64,000 bases of DNA from Streptomyces sp. Ru71 (lineage in GTDB: Bacteria; Actinomycetota; Actinomycetes; Streptomycetales; Streptomycetaceae), in the NCBI RefSeq assembly GCF_002920535.1, contig NZ_PQSS01000014.1:1-64000 (forward strand). Reading direction: 5' to 3'. Positions 43,529 through 51,909 of the stretch are shown here, piece by piece. The translations under genes and the position numbers were made by a program. Under the pieces are notes generated by a model. The model searched no databases. It was not told the origin of the DNA and worked only from the letters and a program-made list of their open reading frames with translations. The first letter of the stretch is position 1, and the number at the start of each line of letters is the position of its first letter.

Positions 43529-44008
43529 GTGCGCCGCGCCGTCTGTCCCGGGTCGTTCGACCCGATCACCAACGGACATCTCGACATCATCGCCCGCGCC
43601 TCCCGTCTGTACGACGAGGTCTACGTCGCGGTGATGATCAACAAGGCCAAGAAGGGCCTGTTCGAGATCGAGGAGCGGATCGACCTGATCCACCAGGTCA
43701 CCGCCGAGTACGCGAACGTCCGCGTCGAGGCCTTCCACGGCCTCCTCGTCGACTTCTGCAAGCAGCGCGACATCCCCGCCATCGTCAAGGGCCTGCGCGC
43801 CGTCAGCGACTTCGACTACGAGCTGCAGATGGCCCAGATGAACAACGGGCTCACCGGCGTCGAGACCCTCTTCGTGCCCACCAACCCCACCTACAGCTTC
43901 CTGTCGTCCTCCTTGGTCAAGGAGGTCGCACAGTGGGGCGGCGACGTCTCCCACCTCGTCCCGGCCCCCGTGCTGGAGGCGCTCAACGCGCGGCTGCGCC
44001 AGGACTGA
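43529..44008 (+). CDS. coaD: Phosphopantetheine adenylyltransferase
   Basis: A 159-aa enzyme of the fourth step of coenzyme A synthesis, joining 4'-phosphopantetheine and ATP. It shows RRAVCPGSFDPITNGHLDII with the TxGH nucleotide motif, AVMINKAKKGLFEIEERIDL, KGLRAVSDFDYELQMAQMN and FLSSSLVKEVAQWGGDVS. I chose GTG at 43529 because GAGGG stands 7 nt before it and the family starts here. A frame extended to ATG 43499, overlapping rsmD, is possible. Confidence 0.95.
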   Translation: MRRAVCPGSFDPITNGHLDIIARASRLYDEVYVAVMINKAKKGLFEIEERIDLIHQVTAEYANVRVEAFHGLLVDFCKQRDIPAIVKGLRAVSDFDYELQMAQMNNGLTGVETLFVPTNPTYSFLSSSLVKEVAQWGGDVSHLVPAPVLEALNARLRQD

Positions 44009-44066
44009 ACGGGCTACAGTCGTCCCGTCCGTCTCCATCACATCCGTAGAGAGTGGCGAGCACACG

Positions 44067-45140
44067 GTGGACGTGCAGAAGAAGCTCGACGAGATCGTCA
44101 CGGCGGTCTCCAGTGCCCGGTCGATGCCGATGTCGGCCTCGTGCGTGGTCAACCGCGCCGACCTGCTGTCCATGCTGGAGGAGCTGCGCGCGGCCCTGCC
44201 CGACTCCCTCGCGCAGGCCCAGGAGCTGATCGGCGACCGGGAGCAGATGGTCGAGCAGGCCCGCCAGGAGGCCGAGCGGATCATCGCCGGCGCCCACGCC
44301 GAGCGCGGCTCGCTGATCTCCGACACCGAGATCGCCCGCCGCTCCCAGGCCGAGGCCGACCGGATCCTCGCCGAGGCCCGCCAGGAGGCCGAGGAGATCC
44401 GCGCCGAGGCCGACGACTACGTCGACTCCAAGCTCGCCAACTTCGAGGTCGTCCTCACCAAGACGCTCGGCTCGGTCGGCCGCGGCCGCGAGAAGCTGCT
44501 CGGCACCGGACCCGGCCTCGACGAGGACGGCTACGAGGACGCGGACGCCCCGCAGCGCAGCCACGACCCCGAGACCCTGCGCCGGGACGCCGACGCCTAC
44601 GTCGACGCCAAGCTCGGCGCCTTCGAGGCGGTCCTGGCCAAGACGCTGGAGGCGGTCGGCCGGGGCCGGCAGAAGCTGCACGGCCGGATCGCCACCGACG
44701 ACCTCGGCGCGCTCGCCGGCGACACCAGCACCGTCCAGCACTCCAGCGACGCCGACTACCTCGCCGACCTGGCCGCGCTGGCCGAGCAGGACGCCCCGTC
44801 CCAGCAGACTCAGCAGACTCAGCAGTCCCAGCCGGCGCACCAGCCCCAGCAGCCCCAGCACGAGCCCCAGTACGCGGCGTACGCCCAGCAGCAGCCGGAC
44901 CCGTACGCCGGCTACCCGCAGCAGCAGTACGCCCAGCAGGACGCCTACGGCTACCAGCACGCCGACCCGTACGCCTACCAGGGCTACGACACGGGCCAGC
45001 AGCCCGTGTACGACCCGCAGCAGGCCCCCCAGCCCCAGCAGTCCCAGCAGGGATACGCCCTGGACGAGACCAGCCTCTTCGACACCAGCATGATCAGCGC
45101 GGAGCAGCTGCGGGCCTACGAGCAGGGCCGCGGCCTGTAG
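44067..45140 (+). CDS. DivIVA-like coiled-coil protein with glutamine-rich tail
   Basis: A 357-aa soluble protein. Residues 1-140 are a long coiled coil (VQKKLDEIVTAVSSARSMPM, MLEELRAALPDSLAQAQELI, RQEAERIIAGAHAERGSLIS, AEADRILAEARQEAEEI), like DivIVA/cell-division-initiation proteins. A roughly 32-residue unit appears twice: YVDSKLANFEVVLTKTLGSV with GRGREKLLG, then YVDAKLGAFEAVLAKTLEAV with GRGRQKLHG. Residues about 245-335 are low-complexity Q, P, Y and A. The last 25 residues (DETSLFDTSMISAEQLRAYE) look conserved. GTG at 44067 is used. The exact role is unknown; a scaffold in polar growth is an inference. Confidence 0.82.
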   Translation: MDVQKKLDEIVTAVSSARSMPMSASCVVNRADLLSMLEELRAALPDSLAQAQELIGDREQMVEQARQEAERIIAGAHAERGSLISDTEIARRSQAEADRILAEARQEAEEIRAEADDYVDSKLANFEVVLTKTLGSVGRGREKLLGTGPGLDEDGYEDADAPQRSHDPETLRRDADAYVDAKLGAFEAVLAKTLEAVGRGRQKLHGRIATDDLGALAGDTSTVQHSSDADYLADLAALAEQDAPSQQTQQTQQSQPAHQPQQPQHEPQYAAYAQQQPDPYAGYPQQQYAQQDAYGYQHADPYAYQGYDTGQQPVYDPQQAPQPQQSQQGYALDETSLFDTSMISAEQLRAYEQGRGL

Positions 45141-45271
45141 CGTCCGGCCCGGATTGGGCCGAGAGCGAAAGGTCCAGTATCCTGGCTCTTCGGTCGCGAG
45201 TACGTCCGCGATCAGCGCTGCCCGGAGCTTCCGCGGCGGCGTCCCCCTGAGCTGGAAGACCGAAAGCAGGA

Positions 45272-45919
45272 ATGGCTCACAACGCCCGCCTCGACCACCG
45301 CAACCCCCTCGTGTTCGACACGCACGAGCTGGGCCGGCGGCCAGGCGCGCTGCAGCGTCTGACCCGCACGGTCCCCGCTCCCAAGGACTTCGGTCTGGTG
45401 GGAGTCATCGGAGTGCCGGAAGGCGCCCCGGTGGAGCTCGAACTCCGCCTGGAGTCGGTCATGGAAGGGGTGCTTGTCACAGGCACCGCCCGTGCCACGG
45501 CGAAGGGGGAGTGCGTAAGGTGTCTGGAGCCGCTTCAGCTCGACGTCGAAGCGGACTTCCAGGAGATGTTCTCGTACCCTGACGCCGACGACCGGGGCCG
45601 TGTCCAGCACACGGAACCGGGCGACGACGCCGAGGACGACGAGGACAGGCTCTTCCTTGAGGACGGACTCTTCGACCTCGAAGGTGTGCTGCGTGATGCG
45701 GTGGTGCTCGCACTGCCGATGCAGCCGGTGTGCCAGGAAGACTGCCCCGGTCTGTGCCCCGAGTGCGGGGTGCGGCTCGCGGACGACCCGGACCACCATC
45801 ACGACGCCGTCGACATCCGTTGGGCGGCTTTGCAGGGACTCGCCGGCTCACTTCGGGACGGCGACAAGGACGATACGAGCGGCGCCGAAGCGGGCGTCGA
45901 CGAGAAGCAGGAGAAGTAG
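45272..45919 (+). CDS. YceD/DUF177 family protein
   Basis: A 215-aa member of the DUF177 (YceD) family, typically encoded just before rpmF and linked to 23S rRNA or large-subunit homeostasis. It shows [40 protein letters not shown], a central acidic stretch, and [18 protein letters not shown]. The cysteine sets CVRC and CPEC could bind zinc. ATG at 45272 follows GAAAGCAGGA. The 3-nt gap to rpmF indicates co-translation. Confidence 0.93.
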   Translation: MAHNARLDHRNPLVFDTHELGRRPGALQRLTRTVPAPKDFGLVGVIGVPEGAPVELELRLESVMEGVLVTGTARATAKGECVRCLEPLQLDVEADFQEMFSYPDADDRGRVQHTEPGDDAEDDEDRLFLEDGLFDLEGVLRDAVVLALPMQPVCQEDCPGLCPECGVRLADDPDHHHDAVDIRWAALQGLAGSLRDGDKDDTSGAEAGVDEKQEK

Positions 45920-45921
45920 CC

Positions 45922-46095
45922 GTGGCTGTTCCGAAGCGGAAGATGTCGCGCAGCAACACGCGCCACCGCCGGTCGCAGTGGAAGGCTGCGGTCCCCACCC
46001 TGGTCGCGTGCGAGCGCTGCCACGAGCCCAAGCAGCAGCACATCGCGTGCCCGTCGTGCGGCACCTACAACAAGCGCCAGGTCATCGAGGTCTGA
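45922..46095 (+). CDS. rpmF: 50S ribosomal protein L32
   Basis: A 57-aa ribosomal protein: [20 protein letters not shown], then [20 protein letters not shown] and YNKRQVIEV. The two CxxC pairs (CERC and CPSC) make this the zinc-binding form. GTG at 45922 follows GGAG at 45910. It is the middle gene of the yceD-rpmF-rnc run. Confidence 0.97.
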   Translation: MAVPKRKMSRSNTRHRRSQWKAAVPTLVACERCHEPKQQHIACPSCGTYNKRQVIEV

Positions 46096-46114
46096 GCGGC
46101 TGGTGAGAGGCACT

Positions 46115-46912
46115 GTGTCCACGCCCAAGAAGCAGTCGGCGGACAACCAGGCCTCGTCCCACACGCTTCTGGAAGGGCGGCTCGGCTACCAGGTCGAGTC
46201 CGCCCTTCTGGTGCGAGCGCTGACGCACCGCTCCTACGCGTACGAGAACGGCGGACTGCCGACGAACGAGCGCCTGGAGTTCCTCGGGGACTCCGTGCTC
46301 GGTCTCGTCGTCACCGACACGCTCTACCGAACCCACCCCGACCTGCCCGAAGGCCAGCTGGCCAAGCTGCGGGCCGCGGTGGTCAACTCGCGTGCGCTGG
46401 CGGAGGTCGGGCGCGGCCTCGACCTGGGCTCCTTCATCCGGCTCGGCCGCGGTGAAGAGGGCACGGGCGGCCGGGACAAGGCATCCATCCTCGCCGACAC
46501 CCTGGAAGCGGTGATCGGCGCGGTCTATCTCGACCAGGGCCTCGACGCGGCCTCCGAACTGGTGCACCGCCTGTTCGACCCGCTGATCGAGAAGTCCTCC
46601 AACCTCGGAGCCGGCCTGGACTGGAAGACCAGTCTCCAGGAGCTCACCGCGACCGAGGGGCTCGGCGTGCCCGAGTACCTGGTCACGGAGACCGGCCCCG
46701 ACCACGAGAAGACCTTCACTGCTGCCGCCCGCGTCGGAGGCGTCTCGTACGGCACCGGCACCGGCCGCAGCAAGAAGGAGGCGGAGCAGCAGGCCGCCGA
46801 GTCCGCGTGGCGTGCCATCCGCGCCGCCGCGGACGAGCGAGCCAAGGCGGCCGAGGCGGCGAAGGCCGAACAGGCCGTCGAGAACGCCGACGAGGCGTCC
46901 GCCTCCGCCTGA
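46115..46912 (+). CDS. rnc: Ribonuclease III
   Basis: An endonuclease of about 265 aa that cuts double-stranded RNA in rRNA and mRNA processing; in Streptomyces it is the antibiotic regulator AbsB. The catalytic domain has [16 protein letters not shown], the signature [16 protein letters not shown], and [20 protein letters not shown]. The dsRNA-binding domain is [20 protein letters not shown] with [15 protein letters not shown]. An alanine-rich tail extends about 40 residues. GTG at 46115 has GAGAGG close by; GTG at 46103 in the same frame would add four residues. Confidence 0.96.
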   Translation: MSTPKKQSADNQASSHTLLEGRLGYQVESALLVRALTHRSYAYENGGLPTNERLEFLGDSVLGLVVTDTLYRTHPDLPEGQLAKLRAAVVNSRALAEVGRGLDLGSFIRLGRGEEGTGGRDKASILADTLEAVIGAVYLDQGLDAASELVHRLFDPLIEKSSNLGAGLDWKTSLQELTATEGLGVPEYLVTETGPDHEKTFTAAARVGGVSYGTGTGRSKKEAEQQAAESAWRAIRAAADERAKAAEAAKAEQAVENADEASASA

Positions 46913-46929
46913 TCCGACGAACGACGACC

Positions 46930-46960
46930 GAGCGCCCGTCCCCCACCGGGGCGGGCGCTC
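46930..46960 (+). terminator. Terminator after rnc
   Basis: GAGCGCCCG (46930-46938) pairs with CGGGCGCTC (46952-46960), extended inward by CCCC with GGGG. It lies 17 nt after the rnc stop. Confidence 0.75.
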
Positions 46961-47004
46961 GATCCGTACGGTGTGACGCCCTACTGTGTGACGGGGGGAG
47001 CCCC

Positions 47005-47865
47005 ATGCCCGAGTTGCCCGAGGTCGAGGTCGTACGGCGCGGTCTCGCGCGGTGGGTCGCCCACCGCACCGTCGCCGACGCCGAGGTACTGCACCCGCGT
47101 GCCGTGCGCCGGCACACCGCCGGTGCCGACGACTTCGCGCACCGTCTCAAGGGCCACCGCATCGGCACGCCCAGCCGGCGGGGCAAGTACCTGTGGCTGC
47201 CGCTGGAGGACACCGGGCAGGCGATCCTGGCCCACCTCGGGATGAGCGGCCAGCTGCTGGTGCAGCAGCACTCCGCGCCCGACGAGAAGCATCTGCGCAT
47301 CCGTATCCGCTTCACCGACGTCCAGGGCACCGAGCTGCGCTTCGTCGACCAGCGCACCTTCGGCGGGCTCTCCCTGCACGACACGACCGGGGACGGGCTG
47401 CCGGACGTCATCGCACACATCGCCCGCGACCCGCTGGACCCGCTCTTCGACGACGAGGGCTTCCACCAGGCGCTGCGCCGCAAGCGCACCACGATCAAGC
47501 GGGCGCTGCTCGACCAGTCGCTGATCAGCGGGGTCGGCAACATCTACGCCGACGAGGCGCTGTGGCGCTCTCGCATCCACTACGACCGCCCGACGGCCGG
47601 CTTCACCCGGCCCCGCACGGCGGAACTCCTCACGCACATCCGCGATGTGATGAACGAGGCGCTCGCCGTCGGCGGCACCAGCTTCGACAGCCTGTACGTC
47701 AACGTCAACGGCGAGTCGGGCTACTTCGACCGGTCCCTGGACGCGTACGGCCGTGAGGGCCTGCCGTGCAAGCGGTGCGGTACGCCGATGCGCCGCCGCC
47801 CGTGGATGAACCGTTCCAGCTACTTCTGCCCGAAGTGCCAGCGGGCGCCGCGCGTCACGCCGTAG
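47005..47865 (+). CDS. mutM: Formamidopyrimidine-DNA glycosylase
   Basis: A 286-aa base-excision repair enzyme removing 8-oxoguanine. The catalytic N-terminus is [13 protein letters not shown] (Pro-1, Glu-2 after Met loss). The K-containing loop [13 protein letters not shown], helix-two-turn-helix [19 protein letters not shown] and zinc finger [13 protein letters not shown]...YFCPKCQ are all present. It has normal length. Its last 11 bp overlap the end of the convergent HxlR gene. Confidence 0.96.
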   Translation: MPELPEVEVVRRGLARWVAHRTVADAEVLHPRAVRRHTAGADDFAHRLKGHRIGTPSRRGKYLWLPLEDTGQAILAHLGMSGQLLVQQHSAPDEKHLRIRIRFTDVQGTELRFVDQRTFGGLSLHDTTGDGLPDVIAHIARDPLDPLFDDEGFHQALRRKRTTIKRALLDQSLISGVGNIYADEALWRSRIHYDRPTAGFTRPRTAELLTHIRDVMNEALAVGGTSFDSLYVNVNGESGYFDRSLDAYGREGLPCKRCGTPMRRRPWMNRSSYFCPKCQRAPRVTP

Positions 47866-48256
47866 CGCGGGTTTCGTCGTAGCGCTCGCGGGCGGCCAGG
47901 ACGTCGTCCATGCTGCCCTCGACGAAGCGGATGAGGCTCAGCAGCCGGCCGGCGACCTCGCGGCCCAGCGGGGTCAGCTCGTAGTCCACCCGGGGCGGGT
48001 TGGTGGGCTGGGCCTCGCGGTGGACCAGGCCGTCGCGTTCCAGGGCGTGCAGCGTCTGGGACAGCATCTTCTCGCTCACGCCGTCCACCCGGCGGCGCAG
48101 TTCGTTGAAGCGCAGCGAGCCCTCGTACAGCGCGCCGAGCGTCAGCGCGCCCCAGCGTCCCGTGACGTGCTCCAGCGTGCCCCGTGACGGGCAGGCCTTG
48201 GCGAACACGTTGTACGGCAGGTCCTGGTCGGGCGTGCGCTGATCGGTCCTGGTCAT
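47855..48256 (-). CDS. HxlR family transcriptional regulator
   Basis: A 133-aa winged-helix regulator. The core is [20 protein letters not shown] (cysteine typical of HxlR redox or ligand sensors), [39 protein letters not shown] and [12 protein letters not shown]. It is divergent from a flavodoxin-fold gene; an inverted repeat lies between them. HxlR regulators often control an adjacent oxidoreductase. It overlaps the end of mutM by 11 bp. Confidence 0.92.
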   Translation of the reverse strand: MTRTDQRTPDQDLPYNVFAKACPSRGTLEHVTGRWGALTLGALYEGSLRFNELRRRVDGVSEKMLSQTLHALERDGLVHREAQPTNPPRVDYELTPLGREVAGRLLSLIRFVEGSMDDVLAARERYDETRATA

Positions 48257-48277
48257 GTCTCCAGCGTACTCCAGTGC

Positions 48278-48317
48278 AGCGCTAACCCTCGGCTTGCGCT
48301 TGCTAAAAGTTAGTGCT
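48278..48317. promoter_or_regulatory. Likely HxlR operator
   Basis: AGCGCTAAC (48278-48286) and GTTAGTGCT (48309-48317) form an inverted repeat with one mismatch and a 22-bp spacer. A tighter nested repeat, GCTAA and TTAGTGC, lies at 48302-48316. The whole sits in the 105-bp gap between hxlR and the flavodoxin-fold gene. Confidence 0.6.
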
Positions 48318-48361
48318 TTCCTGGGGTCACTGCTTACGACCTGCCCTTACGAGGAGTACGT

Positions 48362-48946
48362 ATGACCACCCCCGTCGTCGCCATCGCCTACCACTCCGGC
48401 TTCGGCCACACCGCGGTCCTTGCCGAGGCCGTGCGCGCGGGAGCCGCGGACGCCGGTGCCGAGGTCCACCTGATCAAGGTCGACGAGATCACCGACGCAC
48501 AGTGGGAGCTGCTGGACCGCGCCGACGCGATCGTCTTCGGCTCGCCGACCTACATGGGCACCGCGTCCGGCGCCTTCCACGTCTTCGCCGAGGCCACCTC
48601 GAAGCGCTGGTTCGGCCAGGACTGGAAGGACAAGCTGGCGGCGGGCTTCACCAACTCCGGCTCCAAGAGCGGCGACAAGCTGCACACCCTGCAGTTCTTC
48701 CAGATCCTGGCCGCGCAGCACGGGATGAACTGGATCAGCCTCGGCCTGCACCCCGGCTGGAACAACAGCGCCGGCTCCGAGAACGACCTCAACCGCCTCG
48801 GCGTCTTCACCGGCGCCGCAGCCCAGACGAACGTCGACGAGGGCCCGGACGCGGTCCACAAGGCGGACATCGCAACGGCGGAACACCTGGGCCACCGGGT
48901 GGCGCAGACGGCGAGGGTGTTCCGCCGGGGGCTGGCGGCGGCCTGA
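48362..48946 (+). CDS. Flavodoxin-fold NAD(P)H:FMN oxidoreductase (WrbA-like)
   Basis: A 194-aa flavoprotein of the NADPH-dependent FMN reductase/WrbA group. It shows the phosphate-binding start VVAIAYHSGFGHTAVLAEAV, the flavin loop AIVFGSPTYMGTASGAFHVF and KLAAGFTNSGSKSGDKLHTL. The quinone or nitro-compound substrate is unknown. It is divergent from, and probably regulated by, the HxlR protein. ATG at 48362 follows GAGGAGTACGT. Confidence 0.9.
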   Translation: MTTPVVAIAYHSGFGHTAVLAEAVRAGAADAGAEVHLIKVDEITDAQWELLDRADAIVFGSPTYMGTASGAFHVFAEATSKRWFGQDWKDKLAAGFTNSGSKSGDKLHTLQFFQILAAQHGMNWISLGLHPGWNNSAGSENDLNRLGVFTGAAAQTNVDEGPDAVHKADIATAEHLGHRVAQTARVFRRGLAAA

Positions 48947-48953
48947 GCCGGGC

Positions 48954-49400
48954 TCAGCGGTGGGGGTCGCCGGCCGGCGGCGGACCCGGCAGGTCGGCGG
49001 GGTCACCCACCCAGTCCTCCGGGAAGAGCGGCGCGGGGATCAGGGCGACGTAGGCGATGTGGGCCATGAGCTGGGACTGGAACGGTTCGGCCACGTCGGC
49101 GAGCATGAGCGGCCAGGTGCACAGCAGCAGCGCGACGAACAGCAGCAACCGGACCCGCACCGGATGCATGCGGTTGTGCACCGTGACCCCGAACACCGAG
49201 ACCAGCAGGGCCGGTACACCGACGAGCGGGAACAAACGCACCCCCAGTCCCAGGGTGTCCCAGAAGCCCTCCTCCAGGTCGGCGGTCTGCGCAACCGCCA
49301 CCCAAGCCCCGGCATAGAGCAGCAGGTACGCGAGGACGCACCCACCCATCCGGCGCAGCACTCGTCCCACCCGGTAGGGCGTCTCCTGCTGTGGCGACAC
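48954..49400 (-). CDS. Small membrane protein, function unknown
   Basis: A 148-aa protein with four predicted membrane helices: about 20-37 (VLAYLLLYAGAWVAVA), 50-74 (LGLGVRLFPLVGVPALLVSV), 83-101 (VRLLLFVALLLCTWPLM) and 110-125 (MAHIAYVALIPAPLFP), then a proline-rich cytoplasmic end. I do not recognise a family. GTG at 49400 gives the first helix a basic flank. A perfect palindrome 19 bp upstream suggests control by a dimeric repressor. Confidence 0.75.
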   Translation of the reverse strand: MSPQQETPYRVGRVLRRMGGCVLAYLLLYAGAWVAVAQTADLEEGFWDTLGLGVRLFPLVGVPALLVSVFGVTVHNRMHPVRVRLLLFVALLLCTWPLMLADVAEPFQSQLMAHIAYVALIPAPLFPEDWVGDPADLPGPPPAGDPHR

Positions 49401-49418
49401 GGCAAACCCCCCTGTGTT

Positions 49419-49432
49419 TTGAACGCGTTCAA
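49419..49432. promoter_or_regulatory. Palindromic operator upstream of the membrane protein gene
   Basis: TTGAACGCGTTCAA is a perfect 14-bp palindrome, 19 bp from the GTG start at 49400. Sites of this form are typical of TetR-type repressors. No TetR-type gene is present in the window, so the regulator must be encoded elsewhere. Confidence 0.65.
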
Positions 49433-49489
49433 CTTAGCATCGCGTTCGCCGCACAGGGGGTGTCGTACACGTCGGCGCAGCCGGCTGCC

Positions 49490-50635
49490 TCAGTACCCGA
49501 AGTCCTGCGTCCACCAAGGTCCGCCGGAGCCGAAGTGGACTCCCACGCCCAGGGTCTTGAAGTCGGGGTTGAGGATGTTCGCGCGGTGGCCCGGGCTGTT
49601 CATCCAGGCATCCACCACCGCTGCCGGGTCGGCCTGGCCACGGGCTATGTTCTCGCCGCCCAGGCCGGTTATGCCCGCCTTCGCCGCCCGGTCCCAGGGG
49701 GTGCGGCCGTCGGGGTCGGTGTGGTCGAAGAAGTCCCGCGCGGCCATGTCGTCGCAGAAGTCCTCGGCCAGCTCGGTGAGCGCGCTGTTCGCGGCCAGCG
49801 GGGCGATGCCCGCCTTGGCCCGCTCGGCGTTGACGAGCTGCAGGACCTGCGCCTCGGCCTGCGCCACCGCCGACACGGTCACCGGCGGGCTGGTGTGCTC
49901 CGGCGGCTTCGGCGGGGTCGCCTTCCGCGCCGGGGCGGTCGTCCGCGGCGTGCTCGGCGTGGCCGACGGCTTCTTCGTCGGGGTCTTCGTCGGGGTCTTC
50001 GTGGGCGTCGGCGAGGGCGCCGCCGTGGACGGGGAGGCCGACGGCGACGGCGTCGAGGAAGGCGTTGCCGACGGGGACGACGGCGCGGACGTGGGGCGCC
50101 CGGCGCCCCGGCCGGTGACCGTGCCCCCGGCATGGGACTCGGCGCTGCCGGACGTGCCGCCCTGCTCGCTGGGGGAGTTCGACGACGTGTCCGTGGCCTG
50201 CACCCTGCTGTCCTCGGCGCTGCCGCCGAGCCGGTAGTTGTGCAGTCCCGGCACCATGCCGGACGCGACGGCCACCGTCCCGATGGCGACCGCGCCCGCG
50301 ACCCCCAGCAGACCGGTGCGCACCGGCGTCACGGCCCGCCTGCGGCGCCGGTGCCCGCCCCGGCGCGGGGAACCCGTGTTCGGTGTGAAGCCCGACCCGG
50401 GAGCGCCCCCGGAGGGGCCGTCGTCGGTGGCGAAGAGGTAGGCCTGGCTCTTCGCCACGGCCTCCGCGTACGCCTCCGGGTTCAGATAGGGCGCGATGCC
50501 CAGCGGGGCGGTGTCGCGTCCGGTCGAGTCCCCCGGGGTCCCGCGGTGCTCCGGAAAGGAGCCCTCCGGCTGCGTGGCCCCCGTGGCGCGGCCTTCGGCG
50601 GCGCGGCCGGCGGCGGAGCGTCGGTGGCGTCCCAT
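49490..50635 (-). CDS. CAP (SCP-like) domain protein, membrane anchored or secreted
   Basis: A 381-aa protein. Residues 1-100 are cytoplasmic and disordered with a poly-arginine stretch (GGHRRRRRAVTP). One membrane helix follows (about 105-125, GLLGVAGAVAIGTVAVASGM), then a long S, T, P and K-rich cell-wall-spanning linker with KTPTKTPTKKPS, and a C-terminal CAP domain (about 260-381). The CAP core shows VLQLVNAERAKAGIAPLAAN, ALTELAEDFCDDMAARDFFD, HTDPDGRTPWDRAAKAG and WMNSPGHRANILNPDFKTLG. Bacterial CAP proteins act outside the cell, but their activity is poorly known. Confidence 0.88.
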   Translation of the reverse strand: MGRHRRSAAGRAAEGRATGATQPEGSFPEHRGTPGDSTGRDTAPLGIAPYLNPEAYAEAVAKSQAYLFATDDGPSGGAPGSGFTPNTGSPRRGGHRRRRRAVTPVRTGLLGVAGAVAIGTVAVASGMVPGLHNYRLGGSAEDSRVQATDTSSNSPSEQGGTSGSAESHAGGTVTGRGAGRPTSAPSSPSATPSSTPSPSASPSTAAPSPTPTKTPTKTPTKKPSATPSTPRTTAPARKATPPKPPEHTSPPVTVSAVAQAEAQVLQLVNAERAKAGIAPLAANSALTELAEDFCDDMAARDFFDHTDPDGRTPWDRAAKAGITGLGGENIARGQADPAAVVDAWMNSPGHRANILNPDFKTLGVGVHFGSGGPWWTQDFGY

Positions 50636-50821
50636 GTCCTGGCCTTCCTCGTTCTCGCGGCCGGCCCGCCTTGCGGATCACGGGGGTCCCCTCGCCCCCG
50701 GCAGCCGGCCAGACTCACCCGATCGAGTGAGTTTCATATGAGATGCATTGGGTCGGGACGGTACCGCATGGCGCAAGGGGAGGAAGTGTCCCGAGAGACA
50801 TTGGCCGGTTAGGTTGCACCC

Positions 50822-51103
50822 ATGAGCGAGGATGTACGACTGGTCGCCTGGGTGCGTGGACGCGTGCAGGGTGTGGGTTTTCGCTGGTTCACGCGCGCCA
50901 AGGCGCTGGAGATCGGCGGCCTGAGTGGTTTTGCTCTCAATTTGGCCGACGGCCGCGTCCAGGTGGTCGCGGAAGGGCCCCGTCCGGGTTGCGAGGTCCT
51001 GCTCGACTGGCTCCGCGAGGGCGACACGCCCGGGCACGTGGACGGCGTCACGGAGATCTGGGACACACCCCGCGGCGGCTACGACGGCTTCGCCATCCGC
51101 TGA
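50822..51103 (+). CDS. acyP: Acylphosphatase
   Basis: A 93-aa enzyme hydrolysing acyl phosphates. It shows [20 protein letters not shown] (catalytic arginine and phosphate loop GRVQGVGFR), [19 protein letters not shown] (catalytic asparagine in ALNLADGRV) and [13 protein letters not shown]. It is complete. As I recall, it usually precedes smc in Streptomyces. Confidence 0.94.
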   Translation: MSEDVRLVAWVRGRVQGVGFRWFTRAKALEIGGLSGFALNLADGRVQVVAEGPRPGCEVLLDWLREGDTPGHVDGVTEIWDTPRGGYDGFAIR

Positions 51104-51483
51104 CCCGGCGCCCGGAGCCGGTCCCGGACGCGCTCGGCGGCCCTCGCCGGGCACCCTCGTCCGGGAGAAACCGGCAGGTGGTTGCGGAGAACCGCTTGCA
51201 GATGGCAGGCTCCGCACGCAAGGATGATCGCCACGCCCCGAGGGGCCCGCAGGAGTCGCCGCGCAGGCATGTTCGTGCCGCGCGCCCCCGGGTCACCCTC
51301 CCGTTGGGGCGTGATCGTGTTGACCGTCAAACTTTTTGGTGAGACGCTGAAAGCCCGCGCACCTTAGCTGTTTGGCATGGCTGAACGGCAGCACAACTCC
51401 AGGCCCGCCAGGCAGCCGCGGGTGCGAATCCCTCACGACCCACACCGCTTCGGTCGGTCACTCATTGTGGAGGACCATCCATC
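51104..51483. other. Gene-free 380-bp leader region between acyP and the coiled-coil gene
   Basis: No gene is supported here. A promoter-like TTGACC occurs at 51319. A tRNA-like string (GGCTGAACGGCAGCAC, then GCGGGTGCGAATCCCTC, about 51383-51434) resembles D- and T-arms, but no acceptor stem pairs. The likely content is the promoter and a long untranslated leader for the gene at 51484. Confidence 0.4.
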
Positions 51484-51687
51484 ATGGCAAAGGCGCTTCT
51501 CGGTTACGTCGGCGGCTCCGACCCTCGACTCCTCGCCGAGATGCGACGGCTCCAGCAGCGCGTTCAGGACCTCGAATCCGAGCTCGTGCGGATCCAGGCC
51601 GAGAACGACGCCCTGCAGGCTGCCGCTTCTCACGACAGGATCATGGAGAGCGTTGACGCACACCAGGCGGAGCCTGCGCTCACCTGA
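51484..51687 (+). CDS. Small coiled-coil protein, function unknown
   Basis: A 67-aa protein: MAKALLGYVGGSDPRLLAEM, then a heptad-type helix RRLQQRVQDLESELVRIQAE and NDALQAAASHDRIMES. It should form a short dimeric coiled coil. Its position between acyP and smc is conserved in Streptomyces as I recall. ATG at 51484 follows GGAGG with a rather long 10-nt spacing. A clear terminator follows at 51760-51781, so it is transcribed apart from smc. Confidence 0.85.
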   Translation: MAKALLGYVGGSDPRLLAEMRRLQQRVQDLESELVRIQAENDALQAAASHDRIMESVDAHQAEPALT

Positions 51688-51759
51688 TCACTGCACGCTC
51701 CACAACAGCACAAGCAGTGGTTGGGCTGTCCGTCACAACCGCTTCAGTGTCAGAAGTGC

Positions 51760-51781
51760 AAGGGACGCCTCGGCGTCCCTT
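51760..51781 (+). terminator. Rho-independent terminator before smc
   Basis: A perfect 10-bp stem, AAGGGACGCC (51760-51769) and GGCGTCCCTT (51772-51781), with TC loop, followed by CTTTCTTG. It is the most classical terminator of the window. Confidence 0.88.
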
Positions 51782-51909
51782 CTTTCTTGCCCCCGTGCAT
51801 CCTTTCACTCTCTTTAACGTCTGGTGTGCCCTGCGCGTTCACCGGTGAAACCGCGGGTAGCACCGTGGTTCATAGAGTGAGACAACCCCGGAAGGTAGAG
51901 TCCGACGGC

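Noticed and set aside
51383..51440. Possible tRNA gene
   Set aside because: D-arm-like and T-arm-like strings are present, but no seven-base acceptor stem and no sound anticodon arm can be folded.
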